Source of the DNA: a virus
IMG/VR virus record: IMGVR_UViG_3300009154_000270
Span: 1-24,530 of that record
DNA length: 24,530 nt
Strand: one strand, 5' to 3'
Part shown: piece by piece, positions 14,651 through 23,600 of the stretch
Layout of the letters: every line of letters begins with the position of its first letter
Position numbering within the stretch: position 1 is the stretch's first letter
Program-made: the position numbers and the translations under genes
Notes under the pieces: model-generated
Database searches by the model: none
What the model saw: only the letters and a program-made list of their open reading frames with translations
What the model was told of the DNA's origin: nothing

Positions 14651-14977
14651 ATGGCGAGCAAGATAGATTTCACAAATTTGAATCCCACCGAATTCGTCAC
14701 AAGGGTGAGTAGGTATTCTGATAGTAGGGTGATTTACTATTCTGACGAGAAGATCATCACCTTTGAAACCTACAAAAAGAAAAAGTTCGCAGAATCAAGC
14801 GGCGATCAAGTTGCCGTCATACCTCCCGGAATGGAGTATAGACCCGACTTGGTATCAAAGGACAAATATGGATTGCCAGACTTCTGGTGGAAAATCATGG
14901 AGGTCAATAGCATAAAGGATATTTTTGAATTTAAGGCGGGAAGGACTATAGTCTTACCGAAAAATATTTATGGTTGA
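14651..14977 (+). CDS. 53: Baseplate wedge protein, gp53/LysM-like
   Basis: The product has 108 residues, with AAGG before the ATG. After an N-terminal strand region with RYSDSRVIYYSDEKIITF (21-38), the conserved block EYRPDLVSKDKYGLPDFWWK (62-81) and the end IFEFKAGRTIVLPKN (91-105) follow. This 'pro-D-L-(I/V)-S-x-x-x-Y-G-x-P-x-x-W-W-x-I' signature followed by a LysM-like 'G-x-x-I-x-(L/I)-P' is that of T4 gp53-type wedge proteins and the LysM domain of tail hub proteins. It probably binds the hub/wedge interface at the baseplate centre. It is shorter than T4 gp53. The stop overlaps the following start by 8 bases. Confidence 0.72.
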   Translation: MASKIDFTNLNPTEFVTRVSRYSDSRVIYYSDEKIITFETYKKKKFAESSGDQVAVIPPGMEYRPDLVSKDKYGLPDFWWKIMEVNSIKDIFEFKAGRTIVLPKNIYG

Positions 14978-16502
14978 CGAAAATTGTCTCGCCGGATGTG
15001 CCGCAAGTTACTCGTGCGGAGAACTCCAAATTCCCGGGCCTGCTGGGCAACAAGCAGAAAGTTTTGCCCCTTGGGTATGGGTGAGGATCGGCGAAGGGGA
15101 GCAGATAACAGTTGGGAATGAATCCTACCCAAAACAAAACAATGAAGCTTGCATAAAATCTTTTGAGGTGGGTTGGATTAGCACGCCCACAGTCCAAGTA
15201 GAAATTTTGGATGAAGCAGGAGGACGAATGGGTGCGATCTTGGACTCATTGGTCAAATGCCCAGCGCATGTGGGAATTGGAACGGAAATGCAATTTCAAT
15301 TTGGCTGGATCATAAACACTTGTGAAGGACAAAAACAAGTAATACCTTCGTTGGTTTTTAAGTCCTCAATCCAAAAATTAGACGTTAACTATAGCGAGGG
15401 AAAGATAAAATACAAAATAGTAGGAAACACAACGAGTGTGCTGCTTGAGGGAATGCGAGAAAACGAGCCCATAGGGACAAGCGACAAAAAAGTAAACATA
15501 GAAACGGCAATAAGGACAATTTGCTCTAGAGATCCACAAGTAAATGTCAAGTTCATGAAAAGGGACGCTGATGGAAGATTTAAGGAAACCGAATTTGATT
15601 GGAAGGGATACGGAAAGGGAGGGCCGCTAGCGTCTTGGCAGTGTGACAATTCAAACAGAATGGCTGTCATTGTGAAATGGTTGGAGCCATACAGAATAAA
15701 CGACGGAACCCCAGATGGGGCTGGTCTCGCCATAGCGTGGGTGCCAACCGAATCAAACACAATGGTTATTTTTCAAGATGTTCTAAAAGGAGGGGAATCC
15801 GCGTGTCAAGACGCCGCAACTTCAGGCTGGTTCTCTGGGCCCTCCCAAGTGGACGGCAATATTGGAACATTTATAGTCAATGGAGGTAAATGCAGCCCTG
15901 TAATAGAATTTAGCCCAACATACGACTGGGTCAGTGCTACGCAAAACTTTGCGGCTGGCGGTGGTACTTCTGGCCCTGGCAATACAAGTAATCACAACCA
16001 CAGAGAAGCAAAAATAGATGGAAAAGATAAAGATTGCGGAGAGAGGGTAGGTTTACAACAACAAGCCACGATAACCCAGCAGTCATGGGAGTCGTACGGC
16101 CCCAAAAATGCGTGGACTGAATTGCTAAAGTCGCAGAGGGCTCACCTTCTTGCAGGAAGAGTCATCGGATCGAAGAGTCAGATGGAAGCCGATTTGAAGA
16201 TATTAGGCGACCCAAGACCCGCATTTTGCGGCATGCCCGGCGGACGAACCGCAGCCATAGTCGCAATAAATCCCTTCCATTTGGGGGGCGATGGCTATTG
16301 TGGGAGTTGGTTGGCGGAGCCCGGCTGTAATCCCATAATGAGTAATAAAAAATGGAGAGTCACAGGGATAAACCACACAATTCAATCAGGTTCGTACACC
16401 ACTACATTAAAAATGACGCTCCAAGCACCAGAGGTGGATATTTTCAGATATGAAACACTCGGAGGTGCTGGGAGCGGTGGACCGACCGTTAAAAACACTT
16501 AA
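14970..16502 (+). CDS. Baseplate central hub protein (gp27/gpD-like)
   Basis: The product has 510 residues. The N-terminal half has the beta-barrel pattern of hub proteins, with a segment on geometry of the substrate ('VGWISTPTVQVEILDEAGG') and a strand set after 150 (IQKLDVNYSEGKIKYKIVGN). The C-terminal part has ILGDPRPAFC (about 409-418) and INHTIQSGSYTTTLKMTL (about 465-482), the characteristic hub ending seen in gpD/gp27-type proteins. A Gly/Asn/His-rich linker near 330-345 separates the halves. Fourteen Cys are present, many within the first 16 residues and in C-terminal loops, which is unusual. It would form the trimeric ring under the tube that holds the spike encoded next. The start overlaps the preceding gene by 8 bases; its ribosome site is weak, so reinitiation is likely. 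Confidence 0.78.
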   Translation: MVDENCLAGCAASYSCGELQIPGPAGQQAESFAPWVWVRIGEGEQITVGNESYPKQNNEACIKSFEVGWISTPTVQVEILDEAGGRMGAILDSLVKCPAHVGIGTEMQFQFGWIINTCEGQKQVIPSLVFKSSIQKLDVNYSEGKIKYKIVGNTTSVLLEGMRENEPIGTSDKKVNIETAIRTICSRDPQVNVKFMKRDADGRFKETEFDWKGYGKGGPLASWQCDNSNRMAVIVKWLEPYRINDGTPDGAGLAIAWVPTESNTMVIFQDVLKGGESACQDAATSGWFSGPSQVDGNIGTFIVNGGKCSPVIEFSPTYDWVSATQNFAAGGGTSGPGNTSNHNHREAKIDGKDKDCGERVGLQQQATITQQSWESYGPKNAWTELLKSQRAHLLAGRVIGSKSQMEADLKILGDPRPAFCGMPGGRTAAIVAINPFHLGGDGYCGSWLAEPGCNPIMSNKKWRVTGINHTIQSGSYTTTLKMTLQAPEVDIFRYETLGGAGSGGPTVKNT

Positions 16503-16510
16503 AATAAACA

Positions 16511-18643
16511 ATGGCAGACAAAAAAATAAGAATCAGTAAATTAGACAATTGCTCAATCCCTGACAGTATCCGAATCATGGATCAGAGACTCTCCCAAGTG
16601 GAGCAGAGATTTTCTGATATGGGTTACGGAGTGAAGGCGTTAGTGACCACTAGCGTCAAAGATAATATGGGCGTGCCTGCCCAGCAAGAGGCGATATATG
16701 GTATGCACACGGCTATATGCATAAGCACTATAGACCCTTGGAAGATGGGAAGAGTAAGATACTTTAGTCCTTTGCAACATATGATGGAGTCCGCCGTCAA
16801 TTCACTTCCTTGGGCATATCCAATATCAAATCAAGGCGGCTTCGATGATTCAGGATGCACTTGGGTGCCTCCTGCTGGTTCAAAGTTGTGCTTGATATTC
16901 GAGGCTGGGAATAGACAGTGGCCTTACTATCTCGGAACGACTTGGGACAGGGATAGGACACCAGGATGGAACTTTCCGGTTCCAGAATATGAAAAGATAC
17001 ACCGAGGACACAGAGGCGGATATCTTCTCGGCGACGACGAAACGCAAGTTTTTCCTCCATGGAATACGGAAAACTACAATGGAATAGATATTGATACGAT
17101 ATCGGACTTTGAAAATGATCCAGATGCAAGAAATAAGATAACATATCCGAACATATACGGATGGAAAACGCCGCAGAAGCACATGATCAAGATGGTCGAT
17201 GGAAACTACAAGTGTAATTTCCGTTGGCAGAGGCTTGAAATCAAGTCGGCTCAAGGAAACCATCTGATACTCAAGGACGATAGGGTGCATCCGGCCGCGC
17301 AATGGGCTAATCCAAAGTGCGGGTGCGGATCGGGGGACTTCAGCAAGTGTAATGAGGGTGATGAGCCGATAGAAAAACCTGATCAGTGCCCCCCAGATGT
17401 ACAAGGTGACAACACGCCTGTGTCTCCAAGTGTGATGATGATAGGAGGTGGCGGCGGAGGTGGCGGCGGGGGAGGTGGCAGTTCCGAGGGGCAATGTGCA
17501 AATCCTTATTTTAAACATAGAAGTGAGTGCCGCCCATATTCTGGGCCTGGCAATCCCCAGAATAACAAGGTCGACAAGACGACGCTTCCTCAGTCCGGAA
17601 TACAGATGACCTCGTTGAGCGGACACACATTCTGGATGGACGACTCGGTAAAAGAACCCAAGGGAAAAAACAACTGGGAGCGTGGCATCCAGATGTTCGA
17701 CTATGGGTGTGACAAAGTTTTTAAAGGCAAGACGACTTGGAAGTCCGCCCATGGTCACCAGATAATGATCAGTGACGTCGAACCCGATGGATTACCTGAA
17801 ACGAGGGGCGACGAAAACTTCATACGGCTGCTCACGGCCACCGGCAACAGAATAGAGATGAACGACGATACGCAAGGCGAAAACTGCCGTGCGGGGCCGA
17901 GGAGGGGCATTGAACTTCACAGCACCTCTAATCACATCATCCAGATGATCGACGAGAACAACGACCAGTGCGGCCCGAAGAGGAGAGAGGGCGGAATGCC
18001 CACAAACAAGGCTACTGACGCGTTCGTAAGGATAAGAACCGGATACGGCTTAGAGATAATGATGGCCGACGACAACCACCAGAAAGACACCCAGAGCCAG
18101 TATATCCAGATCATGGCTCCTCAGTATGATGCTTGCTGCGGGCCTCACTTCATAAGAATGCAAGAGAGCGACTATTGCGGCTATATCTTCGTAAGGGCCG
18201 GTGGCGACTACATGTGTATGACGGAAGGAGACCACGTGACTGTCGTAGGGGTGGGAAAAACCACACCTCCAGATGATTTTTGCAAGGGTGGATGTCTAGG
18301 TCCAAAGAATTGGATGACAATGGTTTCTAAGCACTCGATTCACATGTCGTGCAATTTTTACTTCAATATAGCCGAGATTCATGCGTTTTTAGCAGACAAG
18401 TTCATATTGCTTATGGCGGGCAAGGATTGTCCGCCTCCACCAGAATCGGAAAGCATGAAGTGTGTGCCTTGCGTCGGTCAAGTGGCGGTCTTGCTCACCG
18501 ACCCCATTACAAAGCGATCCAAGCTCGTGGCTAGCGATAGAGTTTTCGCATCGGCATCACTTGAGGCTCAACCCATAAGCATACTAATGATGATGGACAA
18601 GAGCATCGGCGTAAACTGTCCTCCTCCCTATGAAGGTAATTAA
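16511..18643 (+). CDS. Baseplate central spike protein with N-terminal OB-fold (gp5/VgrG/gpV-like)
   Basis: The product has 710 residues. Residues about 66-145 form the OB-fold of tail spikes: ICISTIDPWKMGRVRYF, then WVPPAGSKLCLIFEAG and WPYYLGTTWD. After a linker with a run of 12 Gly (312-323) come repeated units with the VgrG/gp5 beta-prism signature 'G-(H/N)-x-I-x-(M/L)-x-D-D': NHLILKDD, GHTFWMDD, GHQIMISD, GNRIEMNDD, NHIIQMIDE, GLEIMMADD. The C-terminus is Pro/Cys-rich. About 25 Cys are present, several paired (CGC, ACC, CKGGC, CVPC). No lysozyme motif is seen between OB-fold and prism, unlike T4 gp5. The trimer would be the membrane-piercing tip beneath the hub. Its TAA is one base before the preferred start of the next gene. 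Confidence 0.82.
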   Translation: MADKKIRISKLDNCSIPDSIRIMDQRLSQVEQRFSDMGYGVKALVTTSVKDNMGVPAQQEAIYGMHTAICISTIDPWKMGRVRYFSPLQHMMESAVNSLPWAYPISNQGGFDDSGCTWVPPAGSKLCLIFEAGNRQWPYYLGTTWDRDRTPGWNFPVPEYEKIHRGHRGGYLLGDDETQVFPPWNTENYNGIDIDTISDFENDPDARNKITYPNIYGWKTPQKHMIKMVDGNYKCNFRWQRLEIKSAQGNHLILKDDRVHPAAQWANPKCGCGSGDFSKCNEGDEPIEKPDQCPPDVQGDNTPVSPSVMMIGGGGGGGGGGGGSSEGQCANPYFKHRSECRPYSGPGNPQNNKVDKTTLPQSGIQMTSLSGHTFWMDDSVKEPKGKNNWERGIQMFDYGCDKVFKGKTTWKSAHGHQIMISDVEPDGLPETRGDENFIRLLTATGNRIEMNDDTQGENCRAGPRRGIELHSTSNHIIQMIDENNDQCGPKRREGGMPTNKATDAFVRIRTGYGLEIMMADDNHQKDTQSQYIQIMAPQYDACCGPHFIRMQESDYCGYIFVRAGGDYMCMTEGDHVTVVGVGKTTPPDDFCKGGCLGPKNWMTMVSKHSIHMSCNFYFNIAEIHAFLADKFILLMAGKDCPPPPESESMKCVPCVGQVAVLLTDPITKRSKLVASDRVFASASLEAQPISILMMMDKSIGVNCPPPYEGN
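17444..17479 (+). repeat. Twelve-codon polyglycine tract in the spike gene
   Basis: Twelve consecutive Gly codons use a mixture of GGA, GGT, GGC and GGG, unlike the pure GGT tract at 7846. Mixed codons suggest that the polyglycine itself is conserved as a flexible loop or linker rather than recently expanded. Confidence 0.9.
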
Positions 18644-18644
18644 A

Positions 18645-19070
18645 ATGTCATTTCTAGGTCTTCCTTATCCAATAACCAAACATCCACTAGGTCTGTTCAG
18701 AACCCAAAGTGGAATAAACCAGATAAAATCAGACCTTCTCGTCTTGCTCCTTACAGAGCCCGGGGAGCGGGTTATGCTTCCTGAGTTCGGTACCCCTCTC
18801 AAGCGGTTCTTTTTTGAGCCCAATGATTCGATATTAGTTGATAATGTGAAGGAAATAATAACAAATTCGATAAAAACTTGGGAACCTAGGATAGCCGTAA
18901 CTCAGATAGAAGTCACAAATTCGGACGCAGAAGTGAGATCAGCACTTGACACCTCAGATAAAAGAGAAGACATTGGTCACATACTATTGATAAGAATTTT
19001 ATTTGCCGACTTTAATAACATACGCAATGTTCAAGAACTAAAACTGGAAATACCTCTGGGAGGTCAATGA
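18645..19070 (+). CDS. 25: Baseplate wedge protein gp25 (GPW/gp25 family)
   Basis: The product has 141 residues when started at the ATG at 18645, which has GAAGG eight bases upstream and lies one base after the previous stop. An in-frame ATG at 18630 would overlap that gene and has no ribosome site. Family features are GINQIKSDLLVLLLTEPGER (23-42) and VMLPEFGTPLKRFFFEPND (43-61), containing the E-P-G-x-R and P-x-F-G-x-x-L signatures of gp25/gpW. A C-terminal domain follows with the beta strands that contact sheath and gp6. T4 gp25 is 132 residues, so the length fits. It connects the inner baseplate to the first sheath ring. A strong ribosome site for the next gene lies in its last codons. Confidence 0.93.
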   Translation: MSFLGLPYPITKHPLGLFRTQSGINQIKSDLLVLLLTEPGERVMLPEFGTPLKRFFFEPNDSILVDNVKEIITNSIKTWEPRIAVTQIEVTNSDAEVRSALDTSDKREDIGHILLIRILFADFNNIRNVQELKLEIPLGGQ

Positions 19071-19071
19071 G

Positions 19072-20646
19072 ATGCCCGAAAACTGCCCTTTTGAAATATC
19101 CCCATACTCTCAATCCAACCCGATAAAGAATGACAAGATAATAAGCCTCAATTACACAAATCAAGACTTCTGGTCACTTAAGACGAGACTTGTTCAATTT
19201 ATTAGGGAAAGGTTCGGAGAGACTGGAACTGTAATCCCAAATGCCTTTAACGACTTCGTAGAGAGTTCTATAGCCGTGATGCTGGTAGAGAACTGGGCGT
19301 TCATAGCGGACACGCTGTCGTTTAAGATGGACCAGATGGTCAACGAGCTTTTTATAGACACGGTTACAGAGCCCGACAATGCCTTCAGACTGTGCCAGCT
19401 CGTCGGATTTAAGCCTACCCCGCCAATTCCCGCAAGCTCTATGTGGACAGCCACAATAAATAATCCGATCGATAAAGATCTTGAGATATTGACACCTATA
19501 TCCATAGACGTAGGAACAGAAGATGGTCTTATATCAATAGAATTATTTGCAGCCGACTCCAAAAATAATCCAGTTTTTGATGATCCTATAGTTATACCAG
19601 CGGGCGCATATACTAATTCTTCCTTGATTGGACTAGAGGGCCGCACATTCATAGACAACTACACGGGAACAGGCCAAACGCTCCAGTCTTACCAGACAAC
19701 AAAGACCTCGGTTATATATGATTCCATAAGTGTAAAGGTGGATGGAATACTTTGGGAGAGAGTCGAATACTTCAGCGATTCTCAACCAAGGAGGGAGTAC
19801 AGGGTGGAGTTAGACTCGTCTTACAGAGCATACATCATGTTTGGTAATAATCGCGCGGGACTTTCACCGCCCAACGGATCCCAGATAGAAATAAAGGCGA
19901 GAACCGGCGGCGGGGTTAAAGGCAATATAGTTACGGGGTATGTAGAATATCAGAGTCAAGCCACCGTATTCGGATTAAATTCAAGTGTTCCAGTCACATT
20001 TTCTAATTACACAAAGGGTGACTACGGGTATGACGGCGACACAATAGAGGACATAAGAAGAAAACTTCCTGCGTATTTGCGCACACAAGACAGAGCGGTA
20101 ACGGGCCTTGATTACAAGACTCTTGCCGACCAGTTTGTAACTCCTTATCATGGCCAGATAGGAAAATCAATCGCGGTTTTAAGAAATCACGGTTGCGCAG
20201 GTAATGTTGTAGACATATATGTTTTAGCAAGGAACGGAAGTTCTGGTCTTCAAGAGGCAAACGACAATATCAAGAGAGATCTTGCAGATCTGCTAGAGAA
20301 CAAGAAGATGATAACAGACTTCATCTGCATAAAAGACGGTCAAATAATAGAAACAGATGTGTCCGTAGAGGTTACTCTTTCCAAGATAAACAGAAAATTC
20401 GAGAAAGAAATAAGGACAAACATAGAAAACAGCGTGAATAGTTTCTTTAACCTACAGAACTGGGAGTTCGGTCAAGGATTAAAAGACAATGACCTAATCA
20501 AGAGTTTATCCTCGGTAAAGCAAGCAGAAGGCTTTGAGATAGTTTTCACTACAAACTATGCAGACAACTCTGGATCTTCAGTATCAGCAAAGTTCTTTGA
20601 GATAATACGACCTGGATCGATAGAAGTGGCCTTCTTGTATGAATGA
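19072..20646 (+). CDS. 6: Baseplate wedge protein gp6/gpJ-like (Baseplate_J family)
   Basis: The product has 524 residues. The N-terminal helical region (about 35-120) carries VENWAFIADTLSFKMDQMVN and FRLCQLVGFKP. The middle domain ends with a Gly-rich strand set. The family hallmark DTIEDIRRKLPAYLRTQDR is at about 323-341, followed by AVTGLDYKTLADQF. A C-terminal ferredoxin-like domain (about 420-515) has the usual strand-helix-strand organisation. It forms the dimeric wedge core around the hub, together with gp25 and the gp7-like protein encoded next. GGGAGG precedes the ATG, which lies one base after the gp25 stop. T4 gp6 has 660 residues; this form is a compact version, as in jumbo phages and P2-like systems. 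Confidence 0.9.
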   Translation: MPENCPFEISPYSQSNPIKNDKIISLNYTNQDFWSLKTRLVQFIRERFGETGTVIPNAFNDFVESSIAVMLVENWAFIADTLSFKMDQMVNELFIDTVTEPDNAFRLCQLVGFKPTPPIPASSMWTATINNPIDKDLEILTPISIDVGTEDGLISIELFAADSKNNPVFDDPIVIPAGAYTNSSLIGLEGRTFIDNYTGTGQTLQSYQTTKTSVIYDSISVKVDGILWERVEYFSDSQPRREYRVELDSSYRAYIMFGNNRAGLSPPNGSQIEIKARTGGGVKGNIVTGYVEYQSQATVFGLNSSVPVTFSNYTKGDYGYDGDTIEDIRRKLPAYLRTQDRAVTGLDYKTLADQFVTPYHGQIGKSIAVLRNHGCAGNVVDIYVLARNGSSGLQEANDNIKRDLADLLENKKMITDFICIKDGQIIETDVSVEVTLSKINRKFEKEIRTNIENSVNSFFNLQNWEFGQGLKDNDLIKSLSSVKQAEGFEIVFTTNYADNSGSSVSAKFFEIIRPGSIEVAFLYE

Positions 20647-20652
20647 GGACGA

Positions 20653-23600
20653 ATGATTAAAACAGCGGGCAAAGAAAACATAAAGGTTTCGGACCAAGTC
20701 AAGTTCATACTAGAGACTAAGGATGGAGAGGGGTGTCTACGCACGCCTTATAAAGTAATAAATGCGACCATATATTTCGTGAACAGAGAATTCACTGATC
20801 CCACGGCAACTGAGTACCAAAAAGAGACAGTGAATGAGAGCCTCAAGGAACAATACGAAACCTTGAAACGCTACATTTGTTCGAAAGCCAAAAAAAATGT
20901 TCGAGCCTCGACTACTGAAGAAATCGCACTTTTAGGCGAGCAAATTATAGATGGAATAGGAGTAGTTGAGGGGGACAGAGTTCTTGTAAAGGATCAATCT
21001 GACAAAAAATCAAATGGCATATACGTCGTGATGAGTGGTTCTTGGTCAAGATCTGAAGATGCCAATAGCACAGACAAAGTGACGAATGGAATGTATGCGT
21101 TTGTGGATGAAGGAATAGCGAACATAAGCACAGGATGGGTTCTTGATTCTGCCAATGTCGTTCTTGGATCTTCTTCTTTGAATTTTTTAAGGTTCTCATC
21201 CCCGTCCGATCCGGTTGCTGCTCCGACAGAAAAGTCACTGGAGAGTCTTAGGCTTTTAAAGAACAGACTAGATGCATCCAAGATGGCATCTCAGTTTTTT
21301 TACAAAGAGGCTGTTGCGGTTAAGGTTTTCGGAGGATACACGGACCCAGAAACCAATGAACTGTTTCCGGCGTGGTTGAACCCGCAAATGGTTCCGAATG
21401 AATTAAAAACTAAAACAGAGCAAGACAACATACTCGTTCCGTACGAAAGTGGAAATGAAGTCGTGGAGGGCAAGTTCATTTTGGAATGGGACACGAACGG
21501 GTGCAGGGAAGGTGACTATTTTATATGTTGGTCGTGGATGCCCAATCTGGCTGGGGATGTTGTTTCAGCTCATATGTTTTTCTCGTTAGATGGTAGCACT
21601 TTAGTGACGACCAGTATACCGACCCACTTCACAAATCCTAACAAGTACGACACGCTTCTTGAGCGATACACCCCAGATATGTTCAAGACGGTAATATCGG
21701 ACACGGATCTAACTCCAAAGGTAATGCGAGGCTTGAACGGTGCCGTAGCTGCTGGTTTCACTTCTTTGGAAGACATGGCAAACCAGATAATAGATCTATT
21801 GGATTCTAACGCGACGCACGAACAACTCCTTCCATTGCTTGCAAACATGTTCAATTTGAACTTGAAGTCTAGTGATCCGACGTTGTGGAGAAGACAGATA
21901 AAAAAAGCCATTCCTAACTTTAAGAAGAAGGGGAGCGTGGTAGGGCTCAGAGAAGCCTTTTCAGACGCGGGCATGAAGTTTTTGAAAATCACTAAGTTGT
22001 GGCAGATAGTATCAAAATATACATTTCAAGAAAGCTTTGATTATTCGGGATCCAATGTTTTTGATCTTTCAAAGAATATCGTTCTTGATTTAGGAATCAC
22101 TCCGGAAGGCGACTCAGATTTCGGGCTTTGGATAAGAAAGGCTGGGTCAGAATGGGAAGATCTCAAGCCGGAAGTTGCTCCCGCAGGCTGGAGCGAGTCA
22201 TATGTGACTTTTTCGAATGGGCAAATGACTTGGATTGGGGATGGGCTCAAAAAGGGTGATTCAATACGAGTGCTGTACAAGACTCGACAAATTCCATCAA
22301 GTGAGAGAAATATAGAGGAATACATAAGGCAGTTGCCTTTGATGGATGATAGAGACGAAAGGAAGCAAGCATATCCTCTAAAGAATTGGAACACGCGCTT
22401 GATAGAAGAAGACGACGATCTTTTTGATCTTCTTATTCCAGTAAGACATCCGCTCGCAGACCCAATAATATGGGGAAGGATCAGGACAGAGTTCCCGTAT
22501 AGCGAAAACGCATACAATATGGACGAGTACAACGGATCCAAACGAGACAGCATGGATCCTTGTGACATAGACAAAGAATTTATTGACCCTTGTGGGCAGT
22601 GCCAAAGCAGCAAATATAGCCTTGATCTTGAGGTGGAGAGCTTGTCCGACGAAAGCCTCCAAGAAGCCAAACGGGTAGCAGAAGAATTCATGCCCATGCA
22701 TGCAGTCATACATTCATTCAATTTTTCTGGGTCCATCAGCGAGTTTGTGAAGCCGAACGAGGAGAAAATAGAGGCTTTAGTGACTTACGCAGCAGAGGAC
22801 GTGATTCTTGCGGGAGAGGGACAACATGTATTTAACAGGGACATGGACAAACGGGAGATGCAGAACATAAAGAGAAACGCACTAGCGGACATGACGATGG
22901 CAATTACGAACGGATCGGGGATTATGCGTAACAAGAGGGTGGTCTTGCAGCCCTCAGGGATAAGCACAGAAGACGACTTAAACGATCCGTTATTCAAGAA
23001 CAAAACTCAAATATTTGAAGCCATTAACATAAACACCCAGTATCCAGATTTAGATCCCTTTGAGAGCGAAAATCTTCTTGAAGTACTCGGAAAAACAGTC
23101 AAGAACTATACGATTTCAAACTTCAGTAGAAATTCCGCAGAAATTTACGGCATAGTAGACGACATGTCTGTGGGTCCGTTGTTCGAGTATAGAATATCCA
23201 ACAAGATTGCCGATTTGAACGTGGACATAACACAATCCAATCGAATCACATTCAGCGACGAAGACGCAGACTTCTGGATGCTCGGGATAACGACGCAGCA
23301 TGACGTCGATGAAGGCCTTTCTGAGGCTGCCATATGGGTGTTCAGACATCAAGACAAGGAATATGCGGTTCAGAACATAATGCCAGACGGATCTTTGCTT
23401 CTTTCAGAGGAAACATCAATAAGTCCGATATCTGGCTGGGAGCTCAGTGACGGGACCAAAATTGTCAAAAGTTCTATTTCGGGCACAAAAAACACTGCGA
23501 GTTACGGATTTGTTGAAATTAACTATCCAGTAATGAATATGAGGGATGTTTTAGAAATAGGGGATTATGTCTATATTGGATTGCCAGCCGCAATGAAAAG

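Noticed and set aside
16880-17758. Antisense 292-codon frame opposite the spike gene
   Set aside because: The opposite strand has clear OB-fold and repeat motifs; this frame has erratic composition and no context.
22041-22736. Antisense 231-codon frame opposite the gp7/gpI-like gene
   Set aside because: Ser/Leu-rich shadow with no ribosome site.
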